Shown: piece by piece, positions 20,718 to 30,081 of the stretch
Layout: each line of letters opens with the position of its first letter
Position numbering within the stretch: position 1 is the first letter of the stretch
Assembly (NCBI GenBank): GCA_903892355.1
Contig: CAITIE010000103.1
Coordinates: 1-62,529 of the forward strand
DNA: 62,529 nucleotides
From: an uncultured Pirellula sp.
GTDB lineage: Bacteria > Planctomycetota > Planctomycetia > Pirellulales > Pirellulaceae
Direction: 5' to 3'
The notes under the pieces: generated by a model
Seen by the model: only the letters and a program-made list of their open reading frames with translations
What the model was told of the DNA's origin: nothing
The model's database searches: none
Position numbers and translations under genes: made by a program

Positions 20718-21512
20718 TCAACGATGCTTCGCGCGTTGACGGATTGCTTCGTAGAGCAGGAGTGAGCCTGTCGTCGCGACATTCAAGGATTCGACATCGG
20801 AGTGCATTGGAATGGAGACGACGGTATCGGCTTGCGAGCGGATTTTTTCTGAGATCCCCTCTCCCTCATTTCCGAGCACGAACAACGTTGGCGGCGTGAA
20901 ATCGCAATCCCAAAAGGATTTTCCGGAGGTATCTGCTACGGCTATTCGGATCGACTTGGTCCGAGCGTGTTTGAGGAGAACATCGAGCTCGATGGAGACA
21001 GGTGGGTTGCGGAACCATTGGCCGACTGTTGCCCGCAACACCTTTGGGTGGTGTGGCGAAACGCTGTCAGGGCTGAGAAAAACCGGACCTGCACCCGTTG
21101 CGGTGGCACTCCGCACGAGGGTTCCGACGTTACCGGGATCTTGAACGCGGTCCAGTGCGAGGGCCAAATCCAATTCCGGGATCCTTGGTTGGTCAGTCGT
21201 ATCGAATCTTCCGATTGCCACCACCCCATCGGGAGTTGTGGTTGTGGCAATCTTGCCTAGGAGTTCGGGTGTAACAACGTATTGCGCAGTAGACTTATCC
21301 CGCTGAGCGAGAAGATCCGAATTCCCGAGCAGCCATGACTCTGTCATGAAGACAGCAGCCAGATTCCAACCTGTGCTGATTGCTTCGGACAAGGCGTGGG
21401 TTCCTTCGACCAAAAACTCGCCGCGTTTTTGGCACTCCGACATTCGCTGAAGTTTGATCGTCGATTTGACGATTTCGTTTTGGCCGCTTTGGATACGGAT
21501 TGGGGTTGCCAT
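20718..21512 (-). CDS. SpoU/TrmH-family RNA 2'-O-methyltransferase
   Basis: This 264-residue protein has the trefoil-knot (SPOUT) motifs in order: DPGNVGTLVRSA (about 125-135, with the conserved Asn and Arg), LGNEGEGIS (213-221) and ESLNVATTGSLLLYEA (241-256). The N-terminal 100 residues match the RNA-binding substrate domain with FLVEGTHAL. Such enzymes methylate ribose 2'-OH groups in rRNA or tRNA using S-adenosylmethionine. The exact target cannot be told from sequence. It is divergently arranged with the M20 peptidase gene. Confidence 0.9.
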   Translation of the reverse strand: MATPIRIQSGQNEIVKSTIKLQRMSECQKRGEFLVEGTHALSEAISTGWNLAAVFMTESWLLGNSDLLAQRDKSTAQYVVTPELLGKIATTTTPDGVVAIGRFDTTDQPRIPELDLALALDRVQDPGNVGTLVRSATATGAGPVFLSPDSVSPHHPKVLRATVGQWFRNPPVSIELDVLLKHARTKSIRIAVADTSGKSFWDCDFTPPTLFVLGNEGEGISEKIRSQADTVVSIPMHSDVESLNVATTGSLLLYEAIRQRAKHR

Positions 21513-21595
21513 GATTTGCGGAATTGTAAGTATTCCTGAGAATGGTTGTCAGAGCTACAGCCATATTTTGAACGACTTTGGAGAGGAATCCGACG

Positions 21596-22804
21596 ATGAA
21601 TCAAGCATACGACTGGCTGCAAACGCGATCGAATGACATGGCGAGCGAGCTGGAGACGCTCTGCAACATCAACTCCTCGTCCGATAATCTCGATGGACTG
21701 TTGCGCGCGGCCGATTGGTTGACACAGTATTTCCAACCGTTGGGGGTTCCGTGTGAGCGGATCGAATTGCCGACGTATCCTGTCATCGACGATTTGGGCA
21801 ATGAGACCAACAGCACAACAGGGCCGGCCTTGAGATGGGATATGGGGGGGGCGGGAGATCGTGGTGTCGATCAAAAGAACGTCTTGCTCACGATCCATTA
21901 CGACACTGTCTACGGGCTTCAAGATCCTTTCCAAAAGTGCACGCTCCTCGAGGGAGGGCGGATGCGAGGGCCAGGGGTGATCGATGCGAAAGGTGGGATT
22001 GTTGTGATGCGCTATGCGGCAATTGCCGCGCGCAAGTTCCTCGATTTGAGTCCGTTGCGATTGACGGTGGTTTTGACCCCCGACGAAGAAATCGGGTCTC
22101 CATCGACGATAACGCTTTGGAACAAAATCGCCCACGAGTTTGGTAGCGCGTTGCTGTTCGAGCCGTCGATGGCCGATGGTTCCCTGGTGTCGTCACGAAA
22201 AGGAACTGGAACCTTTACGATCGTGGTTCACGGCAAAGCTGCCCATGCGGGTAGGAATTTCAATGCGGGTAGAAATGCCGTTGTCCATGCGTCTCGTATG
22301 GTGGCGGATCTTCATGAACTGAATGGACAGCGACCTAATGTGACGGTGAATGTTGGGCGAATCCGTGGTGGCCATGCGGTCAACGTTGTTCCGGATTTAG
22401 CCGTGACCCGTGTGAATGTTCGCGTCGGCAGCATGGAAGACCAGCGATGGATCGAAAGCCAGGTTCAACGCTTCGTCGAAACCTACAATGTGCCTGATCA
22501 AGGGTACACCGTATCCGTCCAGGGGAGCATCCATGCACCGCCCAAGATCCAAGATGAGGGTACAAACGACTTGATGAAACGGGTTGAAAGGTCGGCTGAA
22601 AAGTTAGGGGAAAGTATTCGATGGAAGGAATCAGGAGGTGCTAGCGACGGCAACAAGCTGCAAGGGCTGAACCTTCCCAATGTGGATACCTTGGGGCCGG
22701 ACGGGGACGGATTGCATAGCGACCAGGAGTGGGTATCGCTGGCGAGTTTGCCAAGAAAGGCCTCATTGGTGTTTGGGATTCTCGAAGAGATGGCTAGCGA
22801 ATAG
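21596..22804 (+). CDS. M20-family metallopeptidase (glutamate carboxypeptidase-like)
   Basis: The 402-residue protein shows M20 metal-site motifs: HYDTVYG (H101, D103), GPGVIDAKGG with the bridging Asp (D130), PDEEIGS with the catalytic and bridging glutamates (164-165), and a late DGLHSDQEW histidine. A dimerisation domain (about 195-310) contains GKAAHAGRNFNAGRNAV. The family removes C-terminal residues or hydrolyses amide-linked amino acids with two zinc ions. There is no signal peptide, so it is cytosolic. The ATG at 21596 is chosen because GGAGAGGA lies about ten bases upstream; ATG 21578 precedes that site. Confidence 0.9.
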   Translation: MNQAYDWLQTRSNDMASELETLCNINSSSDNLDGLLRAADWLTQYFQPLGVPCERIELPTYPVIDDLGNETNSTTGPALRWDMGGAGDRGVDQKNVLLTIHYDTVYGLQDPFQKCTLLEGGRMRGPGVIDAKGGIVVMRYAAIAARKFLDLSPLRLTVVLTPDEEIGSPSTITLWNKIAHEFGSALLFEPSMADGSLVSSRKGTGTFTIVVHGKAAHAGRNFNAGRNAVVHASRMVADLHELNGQRPNVTVNVGRIRGGHAVNVVPDLAVTRVNVRVGSMEDQRWIESQVQRFVETYNVPDQGYTVSVQGSIHAPPKIQDEGTNDLMKRVERSAEKLGESIRWKESGGASDGNKLQGLNLPNVDTLGPDGDGLHSDQEWVSLASLPRKASLVFGILEEMASE

Positions 22805-22964
22805 AGCAACGATTCGCCGCGTCAACGATGACGTGATGGTTGAACGCAGTGATGCTTGAACGAGGGATTTCGCGGCGATAAAACACAGATTCAAAGAGTC
22901 TCCCCAGGAGCAGACTTTCTCGGCTCGAGGAACAGCCGATGGCATGGCGATTTCGAATCCGTTG

Positions 22965-23759
22965 TTAGCGGGCTGTCCATCCGCCGTCCACGACCAGCAT
23001 GCTACCTGTCATGTAACTGCTAGCACGGCTCGCGAGGAAAATTGCGGCACCTTGGATTTCACGCAGTTCTCCCCAACGGTTCAGCGCCGTGGCACCAACG
23101 ATGGTAGCCAGGGCTTCTGGTGAATTAGCGATTGAGTAGTTCATTTCAGTAAGGAAGGGGCCTGGACAAATCGCGTTGCAGGTAATGTTCCACGGGGCAA
23201 ATTCCAGGGCCATGGCTCGCGTTAACTGCACCACGGCGCCTTTGCTGCTTGCGTAGGGCGTGCGGTTGGACAGACCTATCAAGCCGAGAGTGCTTGCGAT
23301 ATGAATGATGCGACCAGATTTGCGTTCCTTCATGCCCGGGATCACCGCACGGGTGGAAAGCCAAGGGCCTCGCACGTTGGTAGCCAGCACCGATTCGAAG
23401 TCCGCGAGGGATAACTCATCGACGGGACCGCGGATGTTGATACCTGCATTGTTGATGAGGATATCGATCTCTCCCAATCGATCGCGGCAATCGTGCACCA
23501 TGAGCGAGCATGCCTCTTCGCAGGTAACGTCAGCGGCGAGTCCGATCGCGTGCACTCCATACTGGCTCGCGATTTGGGTGGCCTGTTGTTCGGCTTCGTC
23601 TAGGTTCCGACTAACCAATGCGACATTGGTGCCGGCGCTGGCTAGACCGGACGCCATGGCGAGACCAAGCCCTTTTGTGCCTCCGGTTACCAATGCGACT
23701 TGACCGTCGAGTCGGAATTGATCGATGCCAGGAAGTGGATCTTGGATACTCGGATTCAT
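22965..23759 (-). CDS. Short-chain dehydrogenase/reductase
   Basis: The 264-residue protein is a classical SDR. It has TGGTKGLG at 25-32 for NAD(P) binding, NNAG at 103-106, catalytic S156 and Y169-x3-K173, and a PGPFLTEM segment. The sequence is closest in feel to gluconate 5-dehydrogenase and 3-oxoacyl-ACP-reductase-like SDRs; the substrate is not predictable. It lies 48 bp after folK on the same strand and may be co-transcribed with it. Confidence 0.9.
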   Translation of the reverse strand: MNPSIQDPLPGIDQFRLDGQVALVTGGTKGLGLAMASGLASAGTNVALVSRNLDEAEQQATQIASQYGVHAIGLAADVTCEEACSLMVHDCRDRLGEIDILINNAGINIRGPVDELSLADFESVLATNVRGPWLSTRAVIPGMKERKSGRIIHIASTLGLIGLSNRTPYASSKGAVVQLTRAMALEFAPWNITCNAICPGPFLTEMNYSIANSPEALATIVGATALNRWGELREIQGAAIFLASRASSYMTGSMLVVDGGWTAR

Positions 23760-23807
23760 GGTGTTGTCGCGTCGTGGTTTTGCGACGCGTGGGAAGGGGC
23801 TAGGAGA

Positions 23808-24686
23808 TCAAGGGAAGGTTAGGTCCGTACGCGTCACAGGGCACGAGAGAGCGTTTGCTGCGGCATGGATTTCGTGGAGTGCCCAAGGAAGGTCATTGGC
23901 GGGAAGCAAATAGCGAGGGCCTGATAAAACGGTCGGAGGGTTCTTCGGGGTCAATCCCATCGCGTGGGCCCACGGATAACTGTAATCTTCCCACTGAATG
24001 GATTCCGGATCTGGGGTTTCTACGCATACGATCTTCAAGGACGATGCGCCTTGTTTTTCCATCATCCCTAGTTCGTTAGGAGAGTTGCAACTTCGAACGG
24101 TAAATCTGCGAGTAAGCGCGAGGTGCTCATGATCACGGGGCGAGTCTTCTAGTCCGAGCCCCTTTCGGATGGCATGCGCGAGAGTTTCTGAGTTGCAGAT
24201 TACGAGGATTGGGTCAGGGGTTGGGTTGTAAAGGTTAGCGGCGAGATCTCGGATGGTGGATTGGGTAATGGGGTCTATTTCATCGGGGGTAATCGAGAGA
24301 GCGGGAGTAAGCACAAAGGTGCGCATGCACATCCGCGGGTGAGGAACCTTGAGGTGCGGCGTCCAGATCCGTTGGCCGTGATGCAGGATCAGATCGATAT
24401 CGATCCGTCGTGCTTCCCAACGATGCAGTCGCTGGCGGCCCAATTCGTTCTCGATTTTTTTAATGGCATCCCATACCTGCCAACTGGAGCGATCCGAATC
24501 GATGGATACGACTGCGTTTAGGAAGTCGGATTGTCCGCTCGGACCGCCCACGGCTGGGGTCATGTAGAGTGGGCTAAAGATCAAGGCTTCCGAGTTAAAC
24601 TCGTCGCGGAGCAATCGCGACGCTGAGAGCATTGTCTCGTGCACGTTGCCGAGGTTGGCTCCTAGACTAATGAGAGACCTCGGCAT
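23808..24686 (-). CDS. folK: FolK (HPPK) with a long C-terminal extension
   Basis: Residues 1-160 are a 6-hydroxymethyl-dihydropterin pyrophosphokinase, the folate-pathway enzyme that moves pyrophosphate from ATP to the pterin. Motifs are SLGANLGN, RWEARRIDIDLI with the two Mg-binding aspartates, and PHPRMCMRTFVLTPAL. Residues about 165-292 form an added domain with segments such as LVICNSETLAHAIRKGL and YLLPANDLPWALHEIHAAA that I do not recognise. It looks like a nucleotide- or nucleoside-type alpha/beta domain, since planctomycete FolK homologues may carry extra kinase-like parts. Usual FolK length is about 160 residues, so this is nearly twice that. It is followed by the SDR gene. Confidence 0.85.
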   Translation of the reverse strand: MPRSLISLGANLGNVHETMLSASRLLRDEFNSEALIFSPLYMTPAVGGPSGQSDFLNAVVSIDSDRSSWQVWDAIKKIENELGRQRLHRWEARRIDIDLILHHGQRIWTPHLKVPHPRMCMRTFVLTPALSITPDEIDPITQSTIRDLAANLYNPTPDPILVICNSETLAHAIRKGLGLEDSPRDHEHLALTRRFTVRSCNSPNELGMMEKQGASSLKIVCVETPDPESIQWEDYSYPWAHAMGLTPKNPPTVLSGPRYLLPANDLPWALHEIHAAANALSCPVTRTDLTFP

Positions 24687-24758
24687 TACAGCGTTGTTCC
24701 GCAGGAGTAGACAATTGATCGATCCGGGCGAAGCAACAGGTGCGACACGTCCGGCTTG

Positions 24759-25451
24759 CTACTTGGCAGGCTCGACATTGTCCACATACCAACGCACCAA
24801 CTCCTTAACTTCGTAACGCGCTGCGTCTTTGCGAGCGTACACCCAATAGGATGGCGGATTGGTCTGGCCTTCATCGCGGTACTTGAGTTTATAGGAATAC
24901 CCGGCGGTGCCAAGCGTCTCACCTTCGAGGGAGACGAAAACCCACTTTGCTGGCTCCCGGCGTTTTTGGATCTCGACATGCGTTGCGTCTTGAGCGAGTC
25001 GTCGCTTGGCCTTTTGCAATTCCGTTTCCGGCTCTTCGTCGCCCATTTTGGGTTTTTCGGGTTCGTATTGGAAACCGACCAAGTAATAAACGCTGTCGAG
25101 ATCGCCTGCGGAGAGCGCATCCAGGTAAAGCTGGGCGACTTTCTTTGCCTGGGTCAGTTCGTAATCGGTGTGCAAGCTGCGTTCAAAGAGGCCCCAGGAT
25201 AGGACGATGACACCGATGATGACTGCCAAAGCCCCTAGGATCTTTGAGAGGAGGTTCAAATTCCAGAACTTGGCGGTGAGAAGGACGACCGCGCCCATGG
25301 CGGTTCCGGCCATGGCCAGCGGCATGGGCTGGACATATTTGATGGAAAAAATCCCAACCAACGACAACAAGAAGGCGACAACTGCGACGGCCGAAAAGGA
25401 TTTGGAGTCGACGACTTCGTCCGCCTCTTGAGAAAGTTGGGTCTCGTTCAT
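24759..25451 (-). CDS. Hypothetical membrane protein, likely three transmembrane helices
   Basis: The 230-residue protein has three hydrophobic helices between residues about 20 and 90. A soluble alpha+beta domain (about 95-228) follows, with a LYLDALSAGDLDSVYYLVG segment. That pattern resembles NTF2/SnoaL-like accumulations in membrane-anchored proteins. No catalytic residues are evident. It is the first gene of a minus-strand run with folK and the SDR gene, 72 bp upstream of folK. The function is unknown. The 290-bp gap to the next gene (25452-25745) holds nothing I recognise. Confidence 0.65.
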   Translation of the reverse strand: MNETQLSQEADEVVDSKSFSAVAVVAFLLSLVGIFSIKYVQPMPLAMAGTAMGAVVLLTAKFWNLNLLSKILGALAVIIGVIVLSWGLFERSLHTDYELTQAKKVAQLYLDALSAGDLDSVYYLVGFQYEPEKPKMGDEEPETELQKAKRRLAQDATHVEIQKRREPAKWVFVSLEGETLGTAGYSYKLKYRDEGQTNPPSYWVYARKDAARYEVKELVRWYVDNVEPAK

Positions 25452-25745
25452 AGGTTGGTTCCAGCGAATCCTAATCGTTTTATTGAGAAAAAACCTAGTC
25501 GTCCGTCGCTTAGTTGTGGGGAAATCCCGCGGCTTACTTTACTTCGGTCTAATCCGGCCCAGTTCGTTCTATCGGCTCTAGCCGAGGCGACATTGTTAGG
25601 CTGGTGTCCCCACGACAGGTGGTGGTACGCCTAAAGTACGCTTTTGGTTCGGGTCAACCAACCGGGGCATGGGAAAGGAGCTTATCAAAGAAAGTTAGCA
25701 ATGGATGCTCGATTGGTGGGAATCCGGCCCATTCGTGATAGGTTG

Positions 25746-26747
25746 CTAGCCACCGTCGAGGGCGTTTGGGGCTTTTGCCAAGCAATCGATCAATTCTCGT
25801 TGTAGGGCCGGAGTGGCAGCCGCCAGGATTTGACCATTCCACGGGTCGAAAGGCTCGCCGAGGTGTAGAGAAAGATGCGAACCCGCTTCGGTGGCGATCA
25901 ACGCACCTGCGGCGATATCCCAAGCTTTTAGGCGGCCACCCCAGTAGGCATCCAGTCGTCCGGCCCCAACATAGCAAAGGTTCAGCGCTGCAGAGCCGAG
26001 TCTGCGAACGCTCTGGCACTCGAGAAGAATCTCTAAAAACTGCTGAATCTCCTTGGAATCTCGCTGCAATTGGGGAGGAAAACTAGCGGCAACCAATGCC
26101 TTGTTAAGCCGCTCGCATCGGCTGCACGCCATCGGCTCTCCATTGAGCGATGCACCGCGTCCGGCGATGGCCGTGAACATTTCGTCTGCCATGGGGTCGT
26201 AGACCACGCCCAGAGCGCAACGAGACATTTGGTAGCCGTTTGCAATCGGATTTCCAAACTGGTGCATCAGCGCGATGCTGACGGAAAAATTGCGCAAACC
26301 ATGGGCAAAATTTGTAGTCCCATCCAAGGGGTCGACCACCCACTGCCATCGGCTGTTGGAAAGTTCTTTTCTGGGTGTTGAGCCGTGCGCATCCTCTTCG
26401 CCGAGAAACTGATGTTCCGGGAAACACTGTGTGATAACGTTCAAAATCGCGTTTTGGGCCGCGACATCTGCATCCGTCACCAAGTCCTTCGGGGACTTTT
26501 CTCGCACCACCGCGATCGGAAGCATTCTGCGAAGGATTGCCCCTGCCTCTCGGGCTGCCCGAATTGCAACCTCCAGAGCGCGTGACGGATCGAGTGGATT
26601 GGGAGCGGTTCGATCGGGCGGCGTTGGGGAGGAATCGGTGAACAGATCTTCCCAATTCGCCGAAGCGACGGCCGAAGGAGCTTCGACTGGGGTGGCCTGA
26701 GGGGCCTGTGTGCCGCGAAATTCTTTGTTTCTAGTATCCATAAGCAT
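25746..26747 (-). CDS. Inositol monophosphatase family protein
   Basis: The 333-residue protein has the IMPase/FBPase signature: GEED (Mg-binding glutamates), WVVDPLDGTTNFAHG and a late WDIAAGALIATEAG. It has an additional N-terminal tail of about 55 residues rich in Pro, Ala and Ser. The family removes phosphate from inositol phosphates, PAP or related small molecules with Mg2+. ATG 26747 is taken; a TTG just upstream and an ATG at 26741 are alternatives. It is monocistronic. Confidence 0.88.
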   Translation of the reverse strand: MLMDTRNKEFRGTQAPQATPVEAPSAVASANWEDLFTDSSPTPPDRTAPNPLDPSRALEVAIRAAREAGAILRRMLPIAVVREKSPKDLVTDADVAAQNAILNVITQCFPEHQFLGEEDAHGSTPRKELSNSRWQWVVDPLDGTTNFAHGLRNFSVSIALMHQFGNPIANGYQMSRCALGVVYDPMADEMFTAIAGRGASLNGEPMACSRCERLNKALVAASFPPQLQRDSKEIQQFLEILLECQSVRRLGSAALNLCYVGAGRLDAYWGGRLKAWDIAAGALIATEAGSHLSLHLGEPFDPWNGQILAAATPALQRELIDCLAKAPNALDGG

Positions 26748-26837
26748 CAAACGATACCTGTGCGAATCGACCGTGGCAACGCTATATTCATGGGCTGGAA
26801 GAGACCTGCCTGGCGATGAAGATAAGGATAACGAGAG

Positions 26838-27536
26838 ATGACTTGGAAACTGACACTGCCGACGGCGCGTTACGACACTACCGGAACGACTGTCGAGGTG
26901 GGACTAGGCACGCCTCTCCACGTTTCAATCACCTCGAAAGCCAAGGGTTTGGGCGGTTTAATCGCTGGATTCCAAGTCATTCCAAGCGATGATCCGACGT
27001 TGACCGGACAACCGAAGACTGCGGAATTGCATGCCAATAAACCCTTGAAATGCGACGATTGCTACGTCCGAGAGAACGACCTGATCGCTATCTATCCTCA
27101 GGTTTTTCCTTGGGCCTTTGGGTTCCAAGTCGACTTCCGTTTTCAAAAAGGGTTGGTCGCCGGCGTCGACGCTTTGGAATTATGGCTGAGCGTCCAAACG
27201 TCGTTGCTGGAGTCGGCCCCGAGATTAACCCTCTATCCGACTGCCGATGAGACGTTTTGGAAAGAGGGTCGGTACTGGGTGGCTGGACATGGCCAAACGG
27301 TCATGATTCCGCACCCGCTCGACCGAACGGACTACCATCCGACCGCTTCCCCTGAAACGGGTGAGGTATCGCAAATCGACTGCTTCGGCGGATTTATGGA
27401 AAAAGGTGTGATTCGCCGCGCGCGATGGTTGCTGGCTTGGTCCTCGTCGCCAACATCCAAATCGCCTCTGTCCAGGTCAACGATCGAAGCGGTGTATAAG
27501 CGATTTGCAGAAAGCCCATTGCCGCTGACCGCCTGA
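26838..27536 (+). CDS. Conserved-looking hypothetical protein
   Basis: The 232-residue protein starts with ATG at 26838 after TAACGAGAG. It appears all-beta, has two cysteines in KCDDCYVREND, and shows no signal peptide or membrane helix. I do not recognise the family. It is divergent from the inositol monophosphatase gene. Confidence 0.6.
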   Translation: MTWKLTLPTARYDTTGTTVEVGLGTPLHVSITSKAKGLGGLIAGFQVIPSDDPTLTGQPKTAELHANKPLKCDDCYVRENDLIAIYPQVFPWAFGFQVDFRFQKGLVAGVDALELWLSVQTSLLESAPRLTLYPTADETFWKEGRYWVAGHGQTVMIPHPLDRTDYHPTASPETGEVSQIDCFGGFMEKGVIRRARWLLAWSSSPTSKSPLSRSTIEAVYKRFAESPLPLTA

Positions 27537-27559
27537 TACACACGCTGAAACACCGCATT

Positions 27560-27589
27560 CTACTTGGTCCTACTTAATCCTACTTGGTC
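27560..27589 (+). repeat. Three tandem 10-bp units
   Basis: CTACTTGGTC, CTACTTAATC and CTACTTGGTC follow one another without spacers directly after the hypothetical gene. They form one of several short tandem duplications in this window. The rest of the 278-bp gap to 27814 is unremarkable. Confidence 0.85.
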
Positions 27590-27814
27590 ATCCCAAGAAC
27601 TCTCTTTCCATTCGCCTCCACCTCAATGATTGGAAATCGAATGATCGTTGCTAATAGTGGCAATTAATGATTATCTGGTATTGGGCAGGAGTTGCAGGCT
27701 GGAGTGGTCTGGTTACCATTTGTCGCCGGATGCTTGGTATCTATTCGCACGATTCGAAGTTCCTTGCGAGCGCAAGCATCAACGATTCATGGACATCATT
27801 GAGGAGTGCCCCCG

Positions 27815-28762
27815 TTGGCAAAGAAGTCTACCAAGGTTCAGTCGTTGCGACCTGAACCCACAGCTACATTGTCTCGCAAGAGTGCCACCAAATCCCCCTC
27901 GAAAACGAATGGGTCAGGGACTAAACCGTCTCATGGGAAAGCTCGTGGCAGCGAAGGGAAGAGTGCCGGTAGCAAGCCCAAAGTTGAAGAGGCGGTGGTC
28001 AATTGGTACGATCATCCTGAATGGTACGAGCTAGGCTTTCTAAAAGAGACGCCGAAGGAAGCTAAGTTCCTTGAGGCCGTCTTCAAGAAGCATGTAAAGT
28101 TTCCGGTAACGCGTGTGCTCGAAGTCGGATGCGGATCAGGCCGACTGGTGCGAGAGATGGCTCGTCGCGGCTACGAAACCACGGGACTGGACCTCAATTC
28201 CGAAGCCCTCAAGTACTGCAAGAAGAAACTCCAAGAGGATGGATGTCACGCCGATTTGGTGAAGGGGGACATGACCGACTTTTGGTTTGGGAAACCTTTC
28301 GATGCGGCCTTTAACGCGATCAATACGTTCCGTCACTTGGAAACGGAGGAGGCGGCTGTCAAGCACCTGGAGTGCATCGCTTCGAACCTAAAGACCGGCG
28401 GCGTTTTCGTTCTTTCACTGCATCTGATTCCGCACGACGGCGACCTATGGGGAACCGAGCGGTGGTCCGCCAAAGGGGATGGAGTCGCGATTCGATATGC
28501 GTTAACCGTTCTCGATTGCGACATCGAGACTCGGATCGAAAGGCTGCGAATTACGATGAATGTCGAGCAAGACGGAAGAGTGTCTCGACTCTCCGACGAG
28601 ATACGTTTGCGTCTTTACAACGTCGATCAACTCAAATCACTTCTTGCGAAGATGAAGCAATTCGAGCTCGTTGGCGTCTACGACTTCTGGTTCGATATCC
28701 AGCAACGCCAGAGGCTATCTCGCAACTCCTGCGATACGGTACTCGTCCTGAAAAAACTCTAA
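27815..28762 (+). CDS. Class I SAM-dependent methyltransferase with a basic N-terminal tail
   Basis: The 315-residue protein has a disordered Lys/Ser/Thr-rich tail (about 1-55) and then a class I methyltransferase core. The core has EVGCGSGRLVREMARRG as motif I, LDLNSEAL as motif II and KGDMTDFWFGKPFD leading to motif IV. The methyl acceptor is unknown. The TTG at 27815 is preferred over the GTG at 27806 because the GAGGAG ribosome site at 27801-27806 overlaps that GTG and lies at the right distance from the TTG. The long basic tail could bind nucleic acid. Confidence 0.85.
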   Translation: MAKKSTKVQSLRPEPTATLSRKSATKSPSKTNGSGTKPSHGKARGSEGKSAGSKPKVEEAVVNWYDHPEWYELGFLKETPKEAKFLEAVFKKHVKFPVTRVLEVGCGSGRLVREMARRGYETTGLDLNSEALKYCKKKLQEDGCHADLVKGDMTDFWFGKPFDAAFNAINTFRHLETEEAAVKHLECIASNLKTGGVFVLSLHLIPHDGDLWGTERWSAKGDGVAIRYALTVLDCDIETRIERLRITMNVEQDGRVSRLSDEIRLRLYNVDQLKSLLAKMKQFELVGVYDFWFDIQQRQRLSRNSCDTVLVLKKL

Positions 28763-28792
28763 TGGTTGTTGGCGATAGACCGGAACGAAACG

Positions 28793-29506
28793 CTAGTACT
28801 TTTGAGGGGGAGTCGGCTCCGAGGATACCTTGGAGATAGAGTTCATCGTCGATTGTGCCATCGAGTCGATTGTTAGATAGGCGACAGCCGCAGACGCTGC
28901 GGCTCGCGGTCCGGCGGTAAGCAATCCGGTAACCGCTGCAGTGGTTACCCCAACCGTTCGGCCGATAACTTCTGCCTTTTGATGCTCTAATTTCGCGCAT
29001 CGCGACGCAGCGTACGCCGAATGGCGTGCCGCCTCAGCGAGTAGCGATGCGATGCCGTTCGACCGAGAAGCCATCCCTTTCGGGACACCGGCCATGCTGG
29101 CAACTCGTGCCGCGTTGGCAGACGCTGCCAGCAATCCAGCCACGCCTGCCCTGCATACGCCTCGTACCAAGCGATCCGATTGATGGCTGGTCCTCGTACC
29201 ACATTTGCACTCTCTCGCAAAGTGCTCGCAGTTCCCTGCGACCAAGTGATATCCAGATTCGCCCACACGATCAACCGCTCGCGAAACTACCTCTTCGACA
29301 GGCAGTGACTCGGATACGTCTTCAACCCTAACTGGCTTCCCGTCTGCAAACGCATTGAGCGACACGCGTTGGACTGTCATTCGATTGGCAGCGGATGGAT
29401 CCGTTGCTAAGTGAACGACCGATCCATCACCGATGTCGATCCCGAAATGACGGTAGGGGATCATGAGCCAAAGACATGGAATTGAAACCAAGTCACCTTT
29501 TGCCAT
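28793..29506 (-). CDS. LRAT-like (NlpC/P60 superfamily) protein with a hydrophobic C-terminus
   Basis: The 237-residue protein has an LRAT-type permuted papain fold. YRHFGIDIGDGSVVHL supplies two histidines (H20 and H32), and GNCEHFAREC supplies the Cys (C93). In LRAT/HRASLS proteins the His-Cys pair carries out acyl transfer or phospholipid hydrolysis. Residues about 110-230 are Ala/Gly-rich and partly hydrophobic, possibly membrane-associating. The neighbours give no pathway clue. It is convergent with the methyltransferase gene, 30 bp apart. Confidence 0.75.
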   Translation of the reverse strand: MAKGDLVSIPCLWLMIPYRHFGIDIGDGSVVHLATDPSAANRMTVQRVSLNAFADGKPVRVEDVSESLPVEEVVSRAVDRVGESGYHLVAGNCEHFARECKCGTRTSHQSDRLVRGVCRAGVAGLLAASANAARVASMAGVPKGMASRSNGIASLLAEAARHSAYAASRCAKLEHQKAEVIGRTVGVTTAAVTGLLTAGPRAAASAAVAYLTIDSMAQSTMNSISKVSSEPTPPQKY

Positions 29507-29669
29507 AGACTCGACAAACCTCTTGTAATCGCAACCCGTGATGGATCAGGGACGACTCGTATCGGCGAACGGTCATCATCGTTGGTGATTATTCGTGCAG
29601 GTGCGTAAAAAGACAATCATCAACAAAGAGAGCCAACAACGAAACCCAACCGGCACGCATTAAAAACGA

Positions 29670-29700
29670 AGAGCCAAGCCCCTTTGTTGAGCTTGGCTCT
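29670..29700 (-). terminator. Rho-independent terminator of the IscA-type gene
   Basis: A perfect 10-bp stem (AGAGCCAAGC with GCTTGGCTCT, loop of 11) is followed in the minus direction by TTCGTTTTTAA. The palindrome CCAAAATTTTGG lies just beside it at 29701-29712. It sits 52 bp after the iron-sulfur gene stop. Confidence 0.85.
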
Positions 29701-29751
29701 CCAAAATTTTGGTTGTTCGTCGGCGATTTGAATCGAACAATTAGGAACGAA

Positions 29752-30081
29752 TTACTGGAACGAGCGTCCGCAACCGCACGACTTCACGGCGTTTGGATTT
29801 TCGAACGTAAATCCTTGTCGCTCTAGACTGCTGAACCAGCCGAGCGTTGTTCCGTCGAGCAACAACGAACTCTTCTTGTCGACGACGACCGCGACGCCGT
29901 TCTGCTCCGAGCGAGTGTCCTTCGCATCATCGTACTTGTCGTCGAAATTGAGAGAGTATTCAAACCCGCTGCATCCACCTGCGACAACACCAACTCGAAC
30001 AAACGTCTCTGGACCGAATTGTCCCTCGGCGTGAGCTCGCTTCAGTTGCTCTGCCGCTTCGGGGGTAACACTGATTGCCAT
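29752..30081 (-). CDS. IscA/HesB-type iron-sulfur cluster carrier
   Basis: The 109-residue protein has the A-type carrier cysteines C37 ([10 protein letters not shown]) and C102/C104 (SCGCGRSF), the three ligands that hold or transfer an Fe-S cluster. The ATG at 30081 is chosen because family homology begins with [13 protein letters not shown]. The open frame extends 53 codons further upstream but lacks family similarity. No other isc/suf genes are in the window. A terminator follows it. Confidence 0.9.
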   Translation of the reverse strand: MAISVTPEAAEQLKRAHAEGQFGPETFVRVGVVAGGCSGFEYSLNFDDKYDDAKDTRSEQNGVAVVVDKKSSLLLDGTTLGWFSSLERQGFTFENPNAVKSCGCGRSFQ

